From Diphasiastrum complanatum (taxonomy: Eukaryota > Streptophyta > Lycopodiopsida > Lycopodiales > Lycopodiaceae): a DNA stretch of 64,000 nt. Each line of letters begins with the position of its first letter. Positions within the stretch are counted from its first letter, which is position 1. The notes beneath the pieces are model-generated. The model was not told the origin of the DNA. It searched no databases and saw nothing but the letters and a program-made list of their open reading frames with translations. The stretch is taken from NCBI GenBank assembly GCA_029204225.1, contig CM055103.1, positions 45,126,380 through 45,190,379 on the forward strand, in the 5' to 3' direction. Positions 1 to 10,763 of this stretch are shown here, piece by piece. The position numbers and the translations under genes are program-made.

Positions 1-149
1 GGAAAATCGCCAATAGATCGTCGCCAGAGATCTTCAGAGTTCGCACTTCGCTGAGGTGCGAATGGCATCGAGGTGATGGCATTTATGGACGCCGTTGGCT
101 GGGTTTGGGCACGATGGGATGTGTCTGTTCGTTGGATTTTAAATGGGAA
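1..149 (-). repeat. Ty3/gypsy LTR/3'-end remnant, copy 1
   Basis: This stretch is closely similar to 17785-17960: both contain the CTTCGCTGAGGTGC block and the GGCATTTATGGACGCCGT block, and both run into a minisatellite and then the 3' end of a minus-strand integrase. It therefore belongs to the 3' side of a minus-strand Ty3/gypsy element. It is cut by the window edge, so the outer LTR boundary cannot be seen. Confidence 0.6.
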
Positions 150-372
150 GCGTCGGTCGAGATTTGATGGAGTCGTGTTGGTCAAAATCTAAGAGAGTCT
201 CGTTAGTCGAGATCTGAGAGAGTTGCGTCGGTCGAGATCTGAGAGAGTCGTGTCGGTCGAGATCTGAAAGAGTCGCGTCGATCGAGATCTAAGAGAGTCG
301 CATTGGTCGAGATCTGAGAGAGTCGTATCAGTCGAGATCTGATAAAAATCCATCGGTTGAGATCTGAGTGGA
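148..372 (-). repeat. Minisatellite, 25-bp period, about 9 units
   Basis: Degenerate tandem units with the core GGTCGAGATCTGAGAGAGTC repeat every 25 bp. Because 25 is not a multiple of 3, all frames stay open and give spurious 60-70 codon frames on the minus strand; these are not genes. Read on the element's coding strand the core is TCTCGACCGA, the same core and orientation as the arrays at 17960-18240 and 19110-19760, so it is an internal component of one gypsy LTR or untranslated region. Confidence 0.85.
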
Positions 373-375
373 TCT

Positions 376-1915
376 GAGTCAACAAAAAACAACTCTTCGT
401 AATACCGCCTTAGATGACCACCGTTTACGACAGTGTCTGGGAGGATTCCGTCAAGTATTTACAACTGGACTGCACCATTAGGAAAGATTTTATTAATAAC
501 ATACGACCCCTCACTTCTGAATTTCAATTTGCCAGGGTGCTTCTTGGATGTATAAAGAAGCACTTGGTCACCTAAATGTAGATCTTTATTGCGTAGGTGA
601 CGGTCTTGCCAAGCCTTTTGGCATCGTTTATTAACCAGTTGTGTGTGGTAAGATATAAGTCTTGTCTCGCATAACTGGGTTAACATAAATAGCCTGGTTT
701 TGAGTTGTTGTTCGATTGTAGCTTTTTCACAGAGATCTGTTGAAAAATCTTCCATGACTCGTAATGATGGGACTAAGAATTCTACTGGCATTACCGTCTC
801 TTGACCATATACTAAGTGAAAAGGGATAACCCACTCAGTGGCTTTCTTCGGGGTGGTGCGGTAAGCCCAAACAGCTGAGAAAAGTTTTGTTCCCCAATCA
901 GAAAGACTAGTTTCAACTATCTTGGTCAAAATTTTACATATCGTCTTGTTAGTTGATTCAGCCTAGCCATTACATGTAGGGTATTACGGTGTACTTTTTT
1001 TGTGAACAACAAGGTAATGGCGTAGGAGGTTATCAATGACAACATTTAAAAAATGTGTGCCGCGATCATTAACTAACTCAATGGGACAGGCAAAACGTGT
1101 AATAATGTTTTCATAAAGAAAACGGACGACTGTTTTTGCGTTGGCATCCTTCGTTGCTCAAGCCTCCACCCACTTAGTGGCGTAGTCTATGGCTATGAGG
1201 ATGTAACGAGCTTGAGTATGTTTTGCTGCTGGACTGATTGGTCCAACAAAGTCAATTCCCCACTTATGGAAGGCCTCGCCTTCTATTATGGGAGTCAACG
1301 ACATGAAATCTTCTTTGGTGTTTTTCTTGGCTCGTTGACAAACATCACATGTTTTAATGACAACAAATGTGTCCTTAAACAAAGATGGCCACCACAGTCC
1401 TGCTCGAAGGATAATCTTTGTTGTGGCTTCAGCAAAAAAGTGGCCACCTCCAATGCCCTCATGAGCCTGAGATATGATAGGTCGTATCTCAGATTCATAA
1501 GCACATCGGTGAATGATATTGTCAACGCCCCTTTTGTAAAGTTGTCCCGCAATTAGCTAAAAGGGCGCTGCTTTTAGCAAAAAAGAATTTTGCCGTCGTA
1601 CTCAAGCCTTCTTTGAGTCTGTCTGTTTTGAGGAACTGGGTGATCTCCTCAGCCCATAAGGGTGTAGCATTGATCTGAAAAGGCATGCATCAGGGAGATC
1701 ATCGTTGACTGGTGCAGTTGCTTTTTTAGCACTTGGTAGTCTGGAAAGGTGGTCCGCCATGAAATGTTGGCTTCCCTTTTCAAACGACTACGCGGAAATT
1801 AAATTCCTCTAAAATCAACAACCATCGAGCTATATTGAGAAGTCTTTGCCATATTCGTCCGGTTGTGCAAGAAGACCTCCAATGGCATACTTACTTGCGT
1901 CAGTATGTACATGAA
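376..1915 (-). pseudogene. Ty3/gypsy pol fragment: RNase H and integrase
   Basis: Reading the minus strand from 1915, there is an RNase H segment (HTDASKYAIGGLLAQP near 1870), then degraded sequence, then an H2C2 integrase finger ([12 protein letters not shown] ... CDVCQRAKK, about 1480-1320), the catalytic core start ([22 protein letters not shown]) and the C-terminal part (LGDQVLLYTSKKHPGKLKF) ending near 376. The frame is almost continuous from 1550 to 460 but has TGA after KWVEA (about 1158) and TAG after CNG (about 966). Both fit C-to-T changes from CGA and CAG. The 5' side is cut at about 1915 by an LTR-Y copy, so RT, protease and gag are absent. It is a dead copy related to the fragment at 18622-18885; the Tat-like lineage is only a guess. 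Confidence 0.85.
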
Positions 1916-2703
1916 ACAAGAAATAAGAAACTAGATTCCTAACAGCATAATAACAATCCAAGAATCAAGAAACACTCATTTCTTGATGTTTAGATTGCCC
2001 AAGAACAATCAAGAACTGGAATGTAAGAAAGTATGCAAGATCTGCACCACAAACCAGCCTATTTAGTTTACTTGCATGCTGATTTCTACCTTATTCCACA
2101 AACAAGAAATGAATCCTAATCCACAACTAAGTAAGAAACAAGAAAACAAGATCCTAGTTAATGCACAATACAAGGAAATCAAGCATGCTCATAGAAACTT
2201 CACTCAAGAACATTGCCATGAACAAGGAGCTTAGCAATTATCAACAACTCGTGGAGGATCCTCTTTATTTGCTCAAGAGAACTTGACAATACATTCAAAG
2301 CTCCCTCACAAGAGAGGGGAGCCCTTAAATAAGCAAGAAGGCTGCCCACGTGGAGCCCAAATGGCAATTCCACCAAATTAGAAATTACATGTGGAATTTG
2401 CCCTTCCACTAAAGGTCACCATCAAAAGGTGGCTCACTCTAACTAATTTAAGGGGGTCTACATTTATATACAAGGCCTAGGAAATATGACTAGCTCCTAC
2501 ATGGTCATTCCTTCTCTGGGATACACTATGAAGGCTCACATAGATATTTCACTGTCATCCTAGCTAGTAATTTCTCGGCTCTCATGCTCGGCTCTCAGCT
2601 TCTTCTGCTCTCCTCCTTCTGAGACCTCCTCGGGCATGGGTGAGAGGTATTCTGTGTCTTTGGCTTGGCTCGGCATCTGAGGATTTTCTGGAATCTGCTA
2701 ACA
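1912..2703 (-). repeat. LTR-Y copy A (probable solo LTR)
   Basis: A 0.8-kb block is repeated at 20641-21607 (same strand) and, in part, at 14715-15010 (opposite strand). On the minus strand it starts TGTTAGCAGA (at 2703) and ends ...TTGTTTCA (at 1912), the TG...CA form of an LTR. A TATA-like GCTTATTTAAGGG lies at 2324-2336 and an AAATAAAG polyadenylation-like site lies downstream of it. It interrupts the gypsy RNase H region. No clear target duplication was seen (GTACA left, AGACG right), so a rearranged end is possible. Confidence 0.6.
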
Positions 2704-3116
2704 AGACGCTTGTGGTTATCCCTACTTGTGTCTCTTCTTTGTTCAATGCTCATGAACTGTAGTAGCTTGTTGGAAATGTGTGGCTGATGCTATGGATGGT
2801 TTATAGCCTCGGCTAGCCGCAATATCTCTTGGAGTTAAAGCAAGATTCAAGTCAATGGTTGACTGACTTCAATCCAGATCAAAAAATATATAGCCCAAGG
2901 ATGTAATTGAGGCTCTCTTTTGTAAGACATTGATCAGTTGTCTGGAGATGAATCTGATCCAACTATATGTGGACCTCATAGGATTCTCCCAGCATGGCAA
3001 AAATCTGGACAGGAATCCTCAGCAGATGTGCCTTTTGTGTATAGGTGTACTTGGTGAGGTAGACACAGACAGCTCCCAATTCCTTGCATTTAATGGCTTC
3101 GAGCAGGATGCCATCC
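2704..3116. other. Gap without recognisable gene
   Basis: Unique-looking sequence between LTR-Y copy A and an LTR-X fragment. A 64-codon plus-strand frame at 2930-3124 has no recognisable domain and runs into the LTR fragment, so I do not call it a gene. Confidence 0.5.
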
Positions 3117-3412
3117 TTGTGTGAAGTTGTTAGCACATGTGAACTTCACCACACACCTTATAGGATCTTACTGAGGTCTTGTGATTACACATGAATAATC
3201 AATGAACATATCACATGAAAAATTCAAGGATGGCTCAGAAATAATTCTAAGTGCTCATTATGTGAAAAAGAGGCTGCTCTCGAATAGAGAGAGAAAATGA
3301 AGCCAAAAAACTCGGGTAGAGAGATTTTTGAAAACCTCATCAAAATCTCAATATTCACAATATGGCAAATTAGCCAAGATTTTCCTACATCAAGAGGCTC
3401 GAGTTTCTAGGT
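3117..3412 (-). repeat. Truncated LTR-X fragment
   Basis: It starts TGTGAAGTTGTTAGCACATG and continues through the CTTCACCACACACC and AGGATCTTACTGAGG blocks seen at the start of both LTRs of the copia element at 41755-48027. It is diverged and only about 300 bp long (a full LTR is about 705-729 bp). It abuts a gypsy integrase at 3413. Confidence 0.75.
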
Positions 3413-4905
3413 GGATTTCCAAGTGTACAATCTTTAGCCCATTTGGTATAGTAGTCCGTAGCTACTATGATATATCTAGCTTGAGTGTTCCTAGCAGCGG
3501 GACTAATTGGTCTAACATAATCATTTCTCCATTTTTGGAAGGCTTAATAAGTTATGATAGGGTGTATAAGCATAAAGTTGATTTTTTGAAAACATTTTGT
3601 CCTTTGACAAATATCACAGGCCTTTACGTAGGTGTGGGTATCCTTGAAAAGGGTTGGCCACCAAAATCCTATTAAGTGGATTTTTCAAGCAGTTGTTTCG
3701 GAAAAAAAAATGACTAGCTTCAATACCTTCATGAGTTAGGGATATTATCGAGGTTATTTCACCTTCAGTAAGACAACGTCGGATAATTCCATCTAAACCT
3801 TGCTTGTACAGTTCTCCTGCAATCAACATATAAGGTGGTGTTTTGAGGATGGATAAGGATAGATCCATCTGCCCTGAAGTTAAATATTTAGTAGTATTCT
3901 TTGCCCAAATATGGGTATAGTCAACTTGAAATAATATGACATTGGGTAAATCATTGTTGATGCCTTGGTCCAGAGTTGGTAGATTAGGAATTCGAGATAA
4001 ACGATCTGCGAGAAAATATTGAACGCTCTTTCGAACAAAAATCCAAAACTCAAACACGCGTAATAGCAAGATCCATCGAGTAATGCGACCAGTTGTGCAA
4101 GTCTATTTATAAGATAGAGAAGTGCTTGATGATCAGTGAAGAATGCAAAAACTTTTCCCAGGAGATAATGGCGAAACTTCTAAATAGCATACACCATTGC
4201 TAAAGCTTCATGCTTAGTAGTGGTGTAATTGACTTCAATGGAGATCAATTGTCTACTGAGAAATCGGATTAGATAATTCTTTTTGAATTCTCCTGGTTGG
4301 GTGAGCACTACTCCGATGGCATACTTGGATGCATCAGTATGCACATGAAATTCCTTGGAGTAATCAAGAGCCCATAGAATAGGTGCATTGGTGAGGGCCT
4401 CCTTCAATTGAATGAACGTCGTTGTTCATCAGTCCATTTGGAAATGACAACCACCTTATAAATTAATCGTGCTTTATTAGCGAAATCGAAAATAAAACAA
4501 TGATAGTAATTGGCATGGCCTAGGAAGGAATAGACTTCACAGATCTAGCAAATTTTGAATAATCAAGACCTTTTTAGGGTCAGTTGCAATGTCATTTTTG
4601 GAAATGATATGTCCTAATACAATGCCATATGTTACCCAAATCTGGCATTTTTCAGGGTTCAAAGAGGTTTTGAAGCGTTGACATTGGATAAAAAAAATTT
4701 CCAACACAAACAGATCACGTGTTTCTTCTGAATGCGCTCCTATATCGTCCAAATAAACTTCTAGGGTATCTCCCATCCGCTAAGAAAAGGCAGCTTGCAT
4801 AACACACTGGAATGTGCTAGAAGCATTATAGAGACTGAAGAGCATGACTTTCTATTAGCTGATGCCATGCCCCAAGGTGTCGATGTAGTGCCTCATCACG
4901 CAAAA
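3413..4905 (-). pseudogene. Ty3/gypsy pol fragment: RT, RNase H, integrase
   Basis: Minus-strand order from 4905: RT palm (FSLYNASSTFQ, near 4830), RT active-site box as YLDD (4755-4745), the RT end (LGHIISKNDIATDPKK), RNase H (FHVHTDASKYAIGVVLTQPGEF, 4350-4290; LSRQLISIEVNYTTTKHEALA, 4250-4195), the RNase H to integrase linker (FLADRLSRIPN), an H2C2 finger (LTHEGIEASHFFF then CDICQRTK) and the integrase core start (PISPAARNTQARYI) ending at about 3420. Frameshifts and stops divide it into at least three frames. It is more diverged than the copy at 376-1915. The 3' half of integrase is missing where the LTR-X fragment begins, and the 5' half of RT is missing at a head-to-head junction near 4905. 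Confidence 0.85.
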
Positions 4906-4914
4906 GGGCTTTTA

Positions 4915-5040
4915 ACAAAGATGAAGTTGAACCCACGAGAATAACTAGTGCTAGTTGTACAATTTGTGAGCCCCATGGTAATTCCCAAAAAATGGAAAAC
5001 CATGTGGGAGCTAGTAAATGGGCCCTCTCAACTTGAGATA
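4915..5040 (+). pseudogene. Ty3/gypsy RT N-terminal fragment, opposite strand
   Basis: The plus strand encodes QFVSPMVIPKKWKTMWELVN, which resembles the conserved RT start (SPVVxVPKK...WR.CVDYR) of Ty3/gypsy. It lies head to head with the RT palm on the minus strand at 4905 and downward. Only about 40 codons are recognisable, with one stop upstream. Confidence 0.6.
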
Positions 5041-6089
5041 TGTTTTTATTGAAGAGGCCTCTCTAATTTGTGTAAGTTAGGTGATAATTTTCTTAATTTA
5101 TGAAAGTCAAGAGGTGGAACCCAAAATGTTATAGGATTGGGTTCACCACTTGTAGAGTACATAGGAGGACCTCCTCCACGAGTTTCCAAGCACTAGATAT
5201 TGTAATGAGATGTTGTTGAATAGATAATTGAAAATCCTTCCATGTGCATTTCAATCTATACTCATTTTCATGCATTGAGTTTGGGTACTTGTGCATGAAT
5301 GTGTTTTGTTGATTCTTTCTCTTCAAGTTCGGTTTTGTGATTAGAATTAGGCAGATGTGCAGGGCTTGGTGGCAAATCATAGTCATTCTAATATGATGCT
5401 ACTTTGTGCTTGACTCCCTGAAGAGTTCTTGTTAGAAATGTTAAGTGATATTTGTAATAAGTACTTTGTAAGTTCTTATTGTTCTTAGTTAGATATAAGT
5501 TTGTTGTTCTGATGTTTTCGGTAGGATTAATTTCATTCTTATCCACTATTCCTTGCTTAGTTTAGATTAGTAATAATCTGCATGTTGTAAGAACCCAAGA
5601 ATTATTTGTCAGACTATAGAACATAGATATTCAAGTCCTGATAGGTCCAGATTCAAGTTGACCATCTATTATTGGTAAGGATTGAGATCAGGTCATAGAT
5701 GTACCGATTGACAGACGGGGTACATCACCATTACACTACCATTGTACTGCAAAGATATCCGAGAAGTTGTCATTCATGGGTGACCCCATTGCCAAATGAA
5801 ATCTGTGATAAGCAAAAACTCAACAAACATTGGTGCCACTACTACTCATAATCTTCTTCAATCTTCCTCACAGATTTGTGTCTTACAGTCCATTTTTCAA
5901 TTCTCTATGATTTTGCTTGCCTGCATGCGTTCTTGCATTCATCCTTTTTCTACCAGCATGCATTGAATCTCTTCTATGAGATCCACATTTGATCAACACC
6001 CAATTTGCAAACAATTCCAGAAACTCACCACCCCACCACTCTCTACCATTTCACACACATTTTTTTGGGGAGGAAGACTAGTCAAACGG
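5041..6089. other. Non-coding stretch, probable element flank
   Basis: No domain was recognised. An 85-codon minus frame at 5129-5386 looks random. The stretch TTGGTGCCACTACTACTC near 5829 followed by a T/C-rich stretch may be a leader or LTR of the gypsy element whose gag starts at 6803, but no second copy is in the window to prove it. Confidence 0.35.
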
Positions 6090-6670
6090 ACGTTTGCACC
6101 CGACAACCCACTTTAAAAAATATATCTGACGTGCACAACGACGAGACAAAATTTTTTTTGTACAATTGCATTCGACAACTTGTGTCCGATGACCTGCCTT
6201 AAAATTTTTGTTCGACAATTGCATCCGACGATTTTCCATCCCGCCGACATTTTGTCCGACATTGCATCCGACGAATTGGTATCCGAAAGTGTTTCATCCG
6301 ATGTTATTCCATCCGGCGATTGCATCCGACAACCAGTCCATACAAATTCTATCCGATGGGTGCATCCAATGAGATTCTTTTTGATGTTGCATCCGACGAT
6401 TTTCTATCCGAAAGTGCATCCCACAATCTTGCATCCGAAGTTGCATCCGACGATTTTCTATCTGAAGTGCATCCGACGATTTTCTATCCGAAGTGCATCC
6501 GACGCTTGGATCCAAAGTGCATCCGACCATCTTCTATCCTATGTGCATCCGCCGAAACTGTATCCAAGTAGCCGACAATTGCATCTAAAATTGTAACCAA
6601 CAGTAGATCCACTCGATTGTCACACGACTTTACATCCGACACTGTCACTATAATTGCATCCGACAAGCTT
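6090..6670 (+). repeat. Minisatellite, about 26-bp period
   Basis: Degenerate units with the core GCATCCGACGATTTTCTATC repeat about every 26 bp, clearest at 6390-6560. The array lies about 130 bp upstream of a plus-strand gypsy gag start. Frames across it on both strands are products of the repeat, not genes. The core differs from the TCTCGACCGA arrays elsewhere, but period and placement are similar. Confidence 0.85.
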
Positions 6671-6802
6671 CCACTCAGATCTGACAGACCATTTCTTATA
6701 GAAATCCTATTGAAAATCTTATTCTATTCTAGGATACTGTCAACCCAATATTGAAAAAAAAACAACAAGAACAACAAAAACAGTTGAATCAATTCAGTTC
6801 TC

Positions 6803-7500
6803 ATGGCCAACATCCCAGAAGAAGTTATGGATGAGTTTACACCAAGCAATCATCCAAATGATGAGAACAAGCGCTATCGTCTTAGATCTAAGGTAAATCA
6901 AGATCTTGGGCCTTCCAGATGGAGGCCTAATCAATTTGATAACCCTGACGATCAACTGTTCAACATGCTCACCATACCGCAAGGATCCCATAAATGAACA
7001 CCCAGATTGGAATTACCAAAGTTCGATGGTAATGTGGAATTCATAGATTTTTACAAGTCTTTGAGAGTGCATGTGAAGTATATGGAGAATATATTGACAA
7101 TGCAAAAGTCCAACTATTTTCAATGACCATGGTGGATAAAGCACAAGAGTGGTGCTTTAACCTCAATCGTGGTGATAGACAAGATTGGTCAGAGCTAAAA
7201 GAGTCTTTCATTAAATGCTTCCAACCTTTCAAACTCAAAGAAAGCCCATTTGTACACCTTAGTAATATTGAACGCTACATGACTATTGAGCACTTCAAGC
7301 ATCTCAGAAGTCAAGTTCAAGAACAACCAACTGATAAAATGTTGATCATATGATTTTTAGTTGGCCTTCCAAGACGCATCCGGAAAGAGCTTAAACCTAG
7401 CAAAGAGTATTTTACTCTTGAATCTGCCATGTCCGAGATGCCATTTGTGAAGAAGATGAAGGGTCTGATGATGAAGACCATAAAGAGAAAAGAGCTCACC
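6803..7500 (+). pseudogene. Ty3/gypsy gag fragment
   Basis: The ATG at 6803 begins MANIPEEVMDEFTP, then an RYRLRSK region, and stops at 6995. In the following frames come PRLELPKFDGNVEF (about 7000-7035), DKAQEWCFNLNRGDRQDW and ELKESFIKCFQPFK (7130-7230), which match the retrotransposon Gag capsid layout (KFDG, then alternating Trp residues, then LKxxFxxxF). The match becomes weak near 7500. There is no nucleic-acid-binding knuckle, protease or pol downstream. Gag would form the cytoplasmic particle that packages element RNA; this copy cannot, because of at least two frame breaks. Confidence 0.75.
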
Positions 7501-7860
7501 TTGTTTTCAATGATAATCGTCCATTCAGAACAAGTCTGGAAATCTCAATTTGAGTTGATGAATTGACCTTGAAAAAGTGTGCCCTCCTATAGGTTATTTG
7601 GCTATTTTGAACTCGCACGTGTGAATCTTAGGTGGCAAGCTAATGTGGCAAGTGTCTTGTTTACTAGGTCTCCCTCTGTACTAAGTTTTACAACACCCAA
7701 TTTGGTGTCCTATAGCCAAAGATATGATCATCTGAAGTTTTGCAATTTTGTGAGCAAAATTGGTAGAATTTCAAATTATTCTGATTGCATGCATGTCAAT
7801 TTCCTATTTTGAGATACTGTACTTGCATGGAATGTCTGCATGTTGATTCTCAGATTGATT
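7501..7860. other. Gap between gypsy gag and copia gag
   Basis: AT-rich sequence with no recognisable coding signal. A 77-codon frame at 7579-7812 has no known motif. Confidence 0.4.
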
Positions 7861-8990
7861 CTGACATGCATAACACTTTTGAAGGGCGAAGGCATCTGGT
7901 CGATGACCAAACTCTCAGAGGTGTAGCCTCCAGAGGGAGACCTGAGGAGACCTGAATGGATCAGAAAGGATGAGCATGCAATGGCGATCATCGTTTCGTC
8001 CACCAATGAAGATCTACTCATGTAGATTGAAGACTATGAGAGCAGCCATGCAACATGGGAAAGATTAAAACAAAAGTACGAAGTGAGGACTATAGCTTCA
8101 GTGATGCATCTTCACAATCAGCTGCAATCCATACGATGGGATGGCAACCAGTTAGACTAGCATGTTGAGAAGATCAGAATGATCTTTGCTCAACTCGCTG
8201 CATTAGGACAGGAGCACCAGGTCCCAACACCACAACAGTTGATGTACTTCATGAAATCTCTACCTGTGTCCTATCAGCCGTTGAGAATGCTCATATTGAG
8301 TCTACCAAACAATGATCAAGAGAAAGCTCTCTTCACAAAAGAAAAGAAAAAGAACAAGAACAAAACCAGATTCGACAAGACAAAGCTTTTTCGAGTCAAC
8401 AATCTTCTTCTTGTGATCACTGTCACAAACCAGGACACACAACCAACAAATGTTGGCTCATTCCTACAATACCTTGCATGCGTTGGAAGAAAAAGGGCCA
8501 TTCTGCATATGATTGCAGATTCAACCCAAAAAGATGTTGTAGAGTCATCCAAAGATGCAGATAGAGGTGATGAAGCCTTCACAATACTTAATGAAGCTTC
8601 AACAAGCTATACTAAATAAGACTACGATGTACTCATTGATTCAGGAGCAACATCACACATCACCCACAACAAGAAAATCTTGATCGACTTCAGAGAACTT
8701 GAAAACAACAGAGCAGTAATTCTAGGTGATGGGACCCAACATGATGTCAAAGGCATCGAGACTCTACAATTGCAAACATTGTCAGGTCAAGCAGAGTTGC
8801 TAGGAGCACTCTACGTACCTTCACTGAGAAAAAATCTATTATCAGTCTCCAAGATGGCAAATCTTGGAATTCGAGATTTATTCGATGGCAATACATGCCG
8901 CATGATCGAGAAAACAACAAATAAATTGCTGACGGTTAGATGCAGAGAAGGAAATCTCTACCAAGCAATAAATAATCAGCAATTCTGATA
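7861..8990 (+). pseudogene. Ty1/copia gag-protease fragment
   Basis: Plus-strand Gag of UBN2 type: EDYESSHATWERLKQKYEV (8030-8085), then LAALGQEHQVPTPQQLMYFM and LPVSYQPLRMLILSL (8190-8310). After a frameshift near 8340-8390 the alternative frame shows CDHCHKPGHTTNKC (CX2CX4HX4C) and a second knuckle CMRWKKKGHSAYDC in which the second Cys is Trp. The protease follows at 8625-8660 (LIDSGATSHIT) and runs to YVPSLRKNLLSVSKM. Stops: TAG after LM (8023) and after LD (8158), both explainable as CAG to TAG, and TAA just before the protease. Integrase, RT and RNase H are absent; an LTR-X-like sequence begins at about 9012, so the copy looks like an internal deletion derivative. Confidence 0.85.
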
Positions 8991-9011
8991 GCATATTAAA
9001 TGCATCAAAAA

Positions 9012-9330
9012 ATGAAGAGGTGTGTGAATTGAGCACATATCCTTGTAAGATAGGGCGAGTTTGGGTTAGGTAGATCAAATTCCAATGGCATGCATAAAGT
9101 CTAGTTGACCTAGTATGACATGCAACAATATTCACAATGTCTAGATTGACATGCATGTAGATTTACTCATGGAAATGGTCTAATATGACCTTGTAGAAAC
9201 TCAAGCCATCATAAATGCATTGTGTCCTAAGTTTCCATTGTGACATGCAAGGCATGCAAATATATTCATGGACACATGCATGTAGTTTTGTACATATCTA
9301 GTTGAGAAATTGACATTTGGAGAAAGTAGG
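9012..9330 (+). repeat. LTR-X-like fragment, plus orientation
   Basis: It starts TGAAGAGG and contains GTGTGAATTGAGCACATATC, identical to the reverse complement of the LTR at 41755-42459. It then diverges but keeps the ACATGCA-rich composition of that LTR. It follows the copia protease fragment directly, as a 3' LTR would after loss of integrase and RT. Confidence 0.55.
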
Positions 9331-9526
9331 TAGAAGTTAGGTGCAATTTCTGCATGCAAGCTGTTAGGTGTCAATATGGTAGTAGTTTACCCTAAACCCA
9401 TGGACTTACAAAACACATGCCATAGTAGAGGGACAATGATGGAGATGGCGATGTTGTAGGACAAGATGGATCATCATACCAGCTAGATGGTACTATGAGA
9501 TTGGATGGAAAAAGGATCGAAGCCAC

Positions 9527-9607
9527 TGTACTATGGCGGGGCCCACTAAAAGTATTTCAAGTGGTGGGACCCACTTGTTCATTATTGTGGAGGAAATACC
9601 CACAACA
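9527..9607. repeat. 81-bp direct repeat, left copy
   Basis: Starts TGTACTATGGCGGGGCCCAC and ends ATACCCACAACA. A second copy with a short insertion lies at 14616-14711. The form TGT...ACA resembles a very short LTR, but no primer-binding site adjoins either copy. Left flank GCCAC and right flank of the far copy TCATT do not match as a target duplication. Confidence 0.6.
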
Positions 9608-9797
9608 GGGTCCACGACCCAAAGTAGTGTCGGTCCCTCGGCACTAGGCTTCAACTGTCATGAAGGGGCGCTGTTGTTGGTTCTTTTATTGCTGGGACAT
9701 GGGTGCTTCAGAAAAAGCGTGGATAAAATTTGCTTACATAAAACCTGAGGCTTTATTAGATGATGGCGATCAGCAAGAACTTGGACTTGCCAGATTT

Positions 9798-10070
9798 TCA
9801 ATAATACCCATAAGGGTCTGGTGGCCATTCCGAATAACCTTGTTCATTGACAATTGGGTAGTCGAGGTATGCCATCGAAGGATCCCAAGATACATCTTGC
9901 TGATATAATGGATCCTCATAGATCAGCGGAACTGGTCCCAATGTCATGGACTCCCCCAAATCATAATGTGGATATGACGTGCTTGCTTGATGCTCTTGTC
10001 TGTCCAGGTATTCATGGTATGCCATAACCTGACGACTTTCCTCAACAGTCAATATCATAGATTTTACCAA
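9798..10070 (-). pseudogene. Gag-like fragment left of palindrome
   Basis: An open minus-strand frame of 90 codons, acidic and rich in Tyr, Asp and Pro (for example EYLDRQEHQASTSYPHYDLG and PLIYEDPLYQQDVSWDP). It has no recognised domain. It sits between the 81-bp repeat and the palindrome and is probably another part of the same Gag polyprotein as 10393-11990. Stops follow immediately downstream near 9797. Confidence 0.4.
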
Positions 10071-10763
10071 GCCTTATTAAACAAATGTTGCAACAACTTC
10101 TGGTGGATGAATTACAAAGGGGCCTCACATCAACCACGCAACTTGAAGGCAAACTGACTACCGGTCAATGCAACGATCCATTTGTACCACTTTCAAGAGA
10201 GCAGTCCATTGAGAAAGGAAGGACTAAGGTGGGAGATTGTCCTATTTCAATGCCAATCATAAGCAAGATCCAACCACAATCGAAATTTCCACTCAACATC
10301 TGGCCACCACAAAGCTACATCAGGACATCACACTGCTTAGGCGGCCAAATCAGGGGAATCCAAGCCCAAAATGGCCAATTGTACAACAAGAATCAGGACT
10401 TTGTCATTGTAGGCTCTGGTTCTTGATGTACAATTGGCTGTTTTGGGCTTGGATTCCCTAGATTTGGCCGTCCAAGCAATGTAATGTCTTGATGTAGCTT
10501 TGTGGTGGCCAGATGTTGAGTGGAACATTTCGACTTTGGTTGGATCTTGCTTATGATTGGCATTGAAATCAGAGGACAATCTCCCACCTTAGTCTTTCCT
10601 TTCTCAATGGATTGCTCTCTTGAAGGTGGTACAGATGGATCGTTGCGTTGACCAGTAGTCAGTTTGCCTTCAAGTTGCGTGGTTGACGTAAGGCCCCTTT
10701 GTAATTCATCCACCAGAAGTTGTTGCAACATTTGTTTAATGAGACTTGGTAAAATCTGCTAGA
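10048..10763. repeat. Large palindrome with arms of about 350 bp
   Basis: The left arm (about 10048-10397) is matched by its reverse complement (about 10415-10763), with a loop of about 17 nt. The outer ends read AGATTTTACCAAGCC...TTAAACAAATG on the left and CATTTGTTTAATGAGACTTGGTAAAATCT on the right. Both arms encode the same Gag segment, starting MLQQLLVDELQRGLTSTTQL, in opposite directions, with scattered substitutions and a few short indels between them. Confidence 0.9.

Noticed and set aside
148-372. CRISPR-like array
   Set aside because: Units are contiguous and degenerate, with no unique spacers between constant repeats, and the DNA is plant nuclear sequence.
189-392. Tandem-repeat protein frames (repeating RSRSTRLSQISTD-type units)
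   Set aside because: The 25-bp repeat period keeps every frame open. The same occurs at 17986-18379 and 19420-19775.
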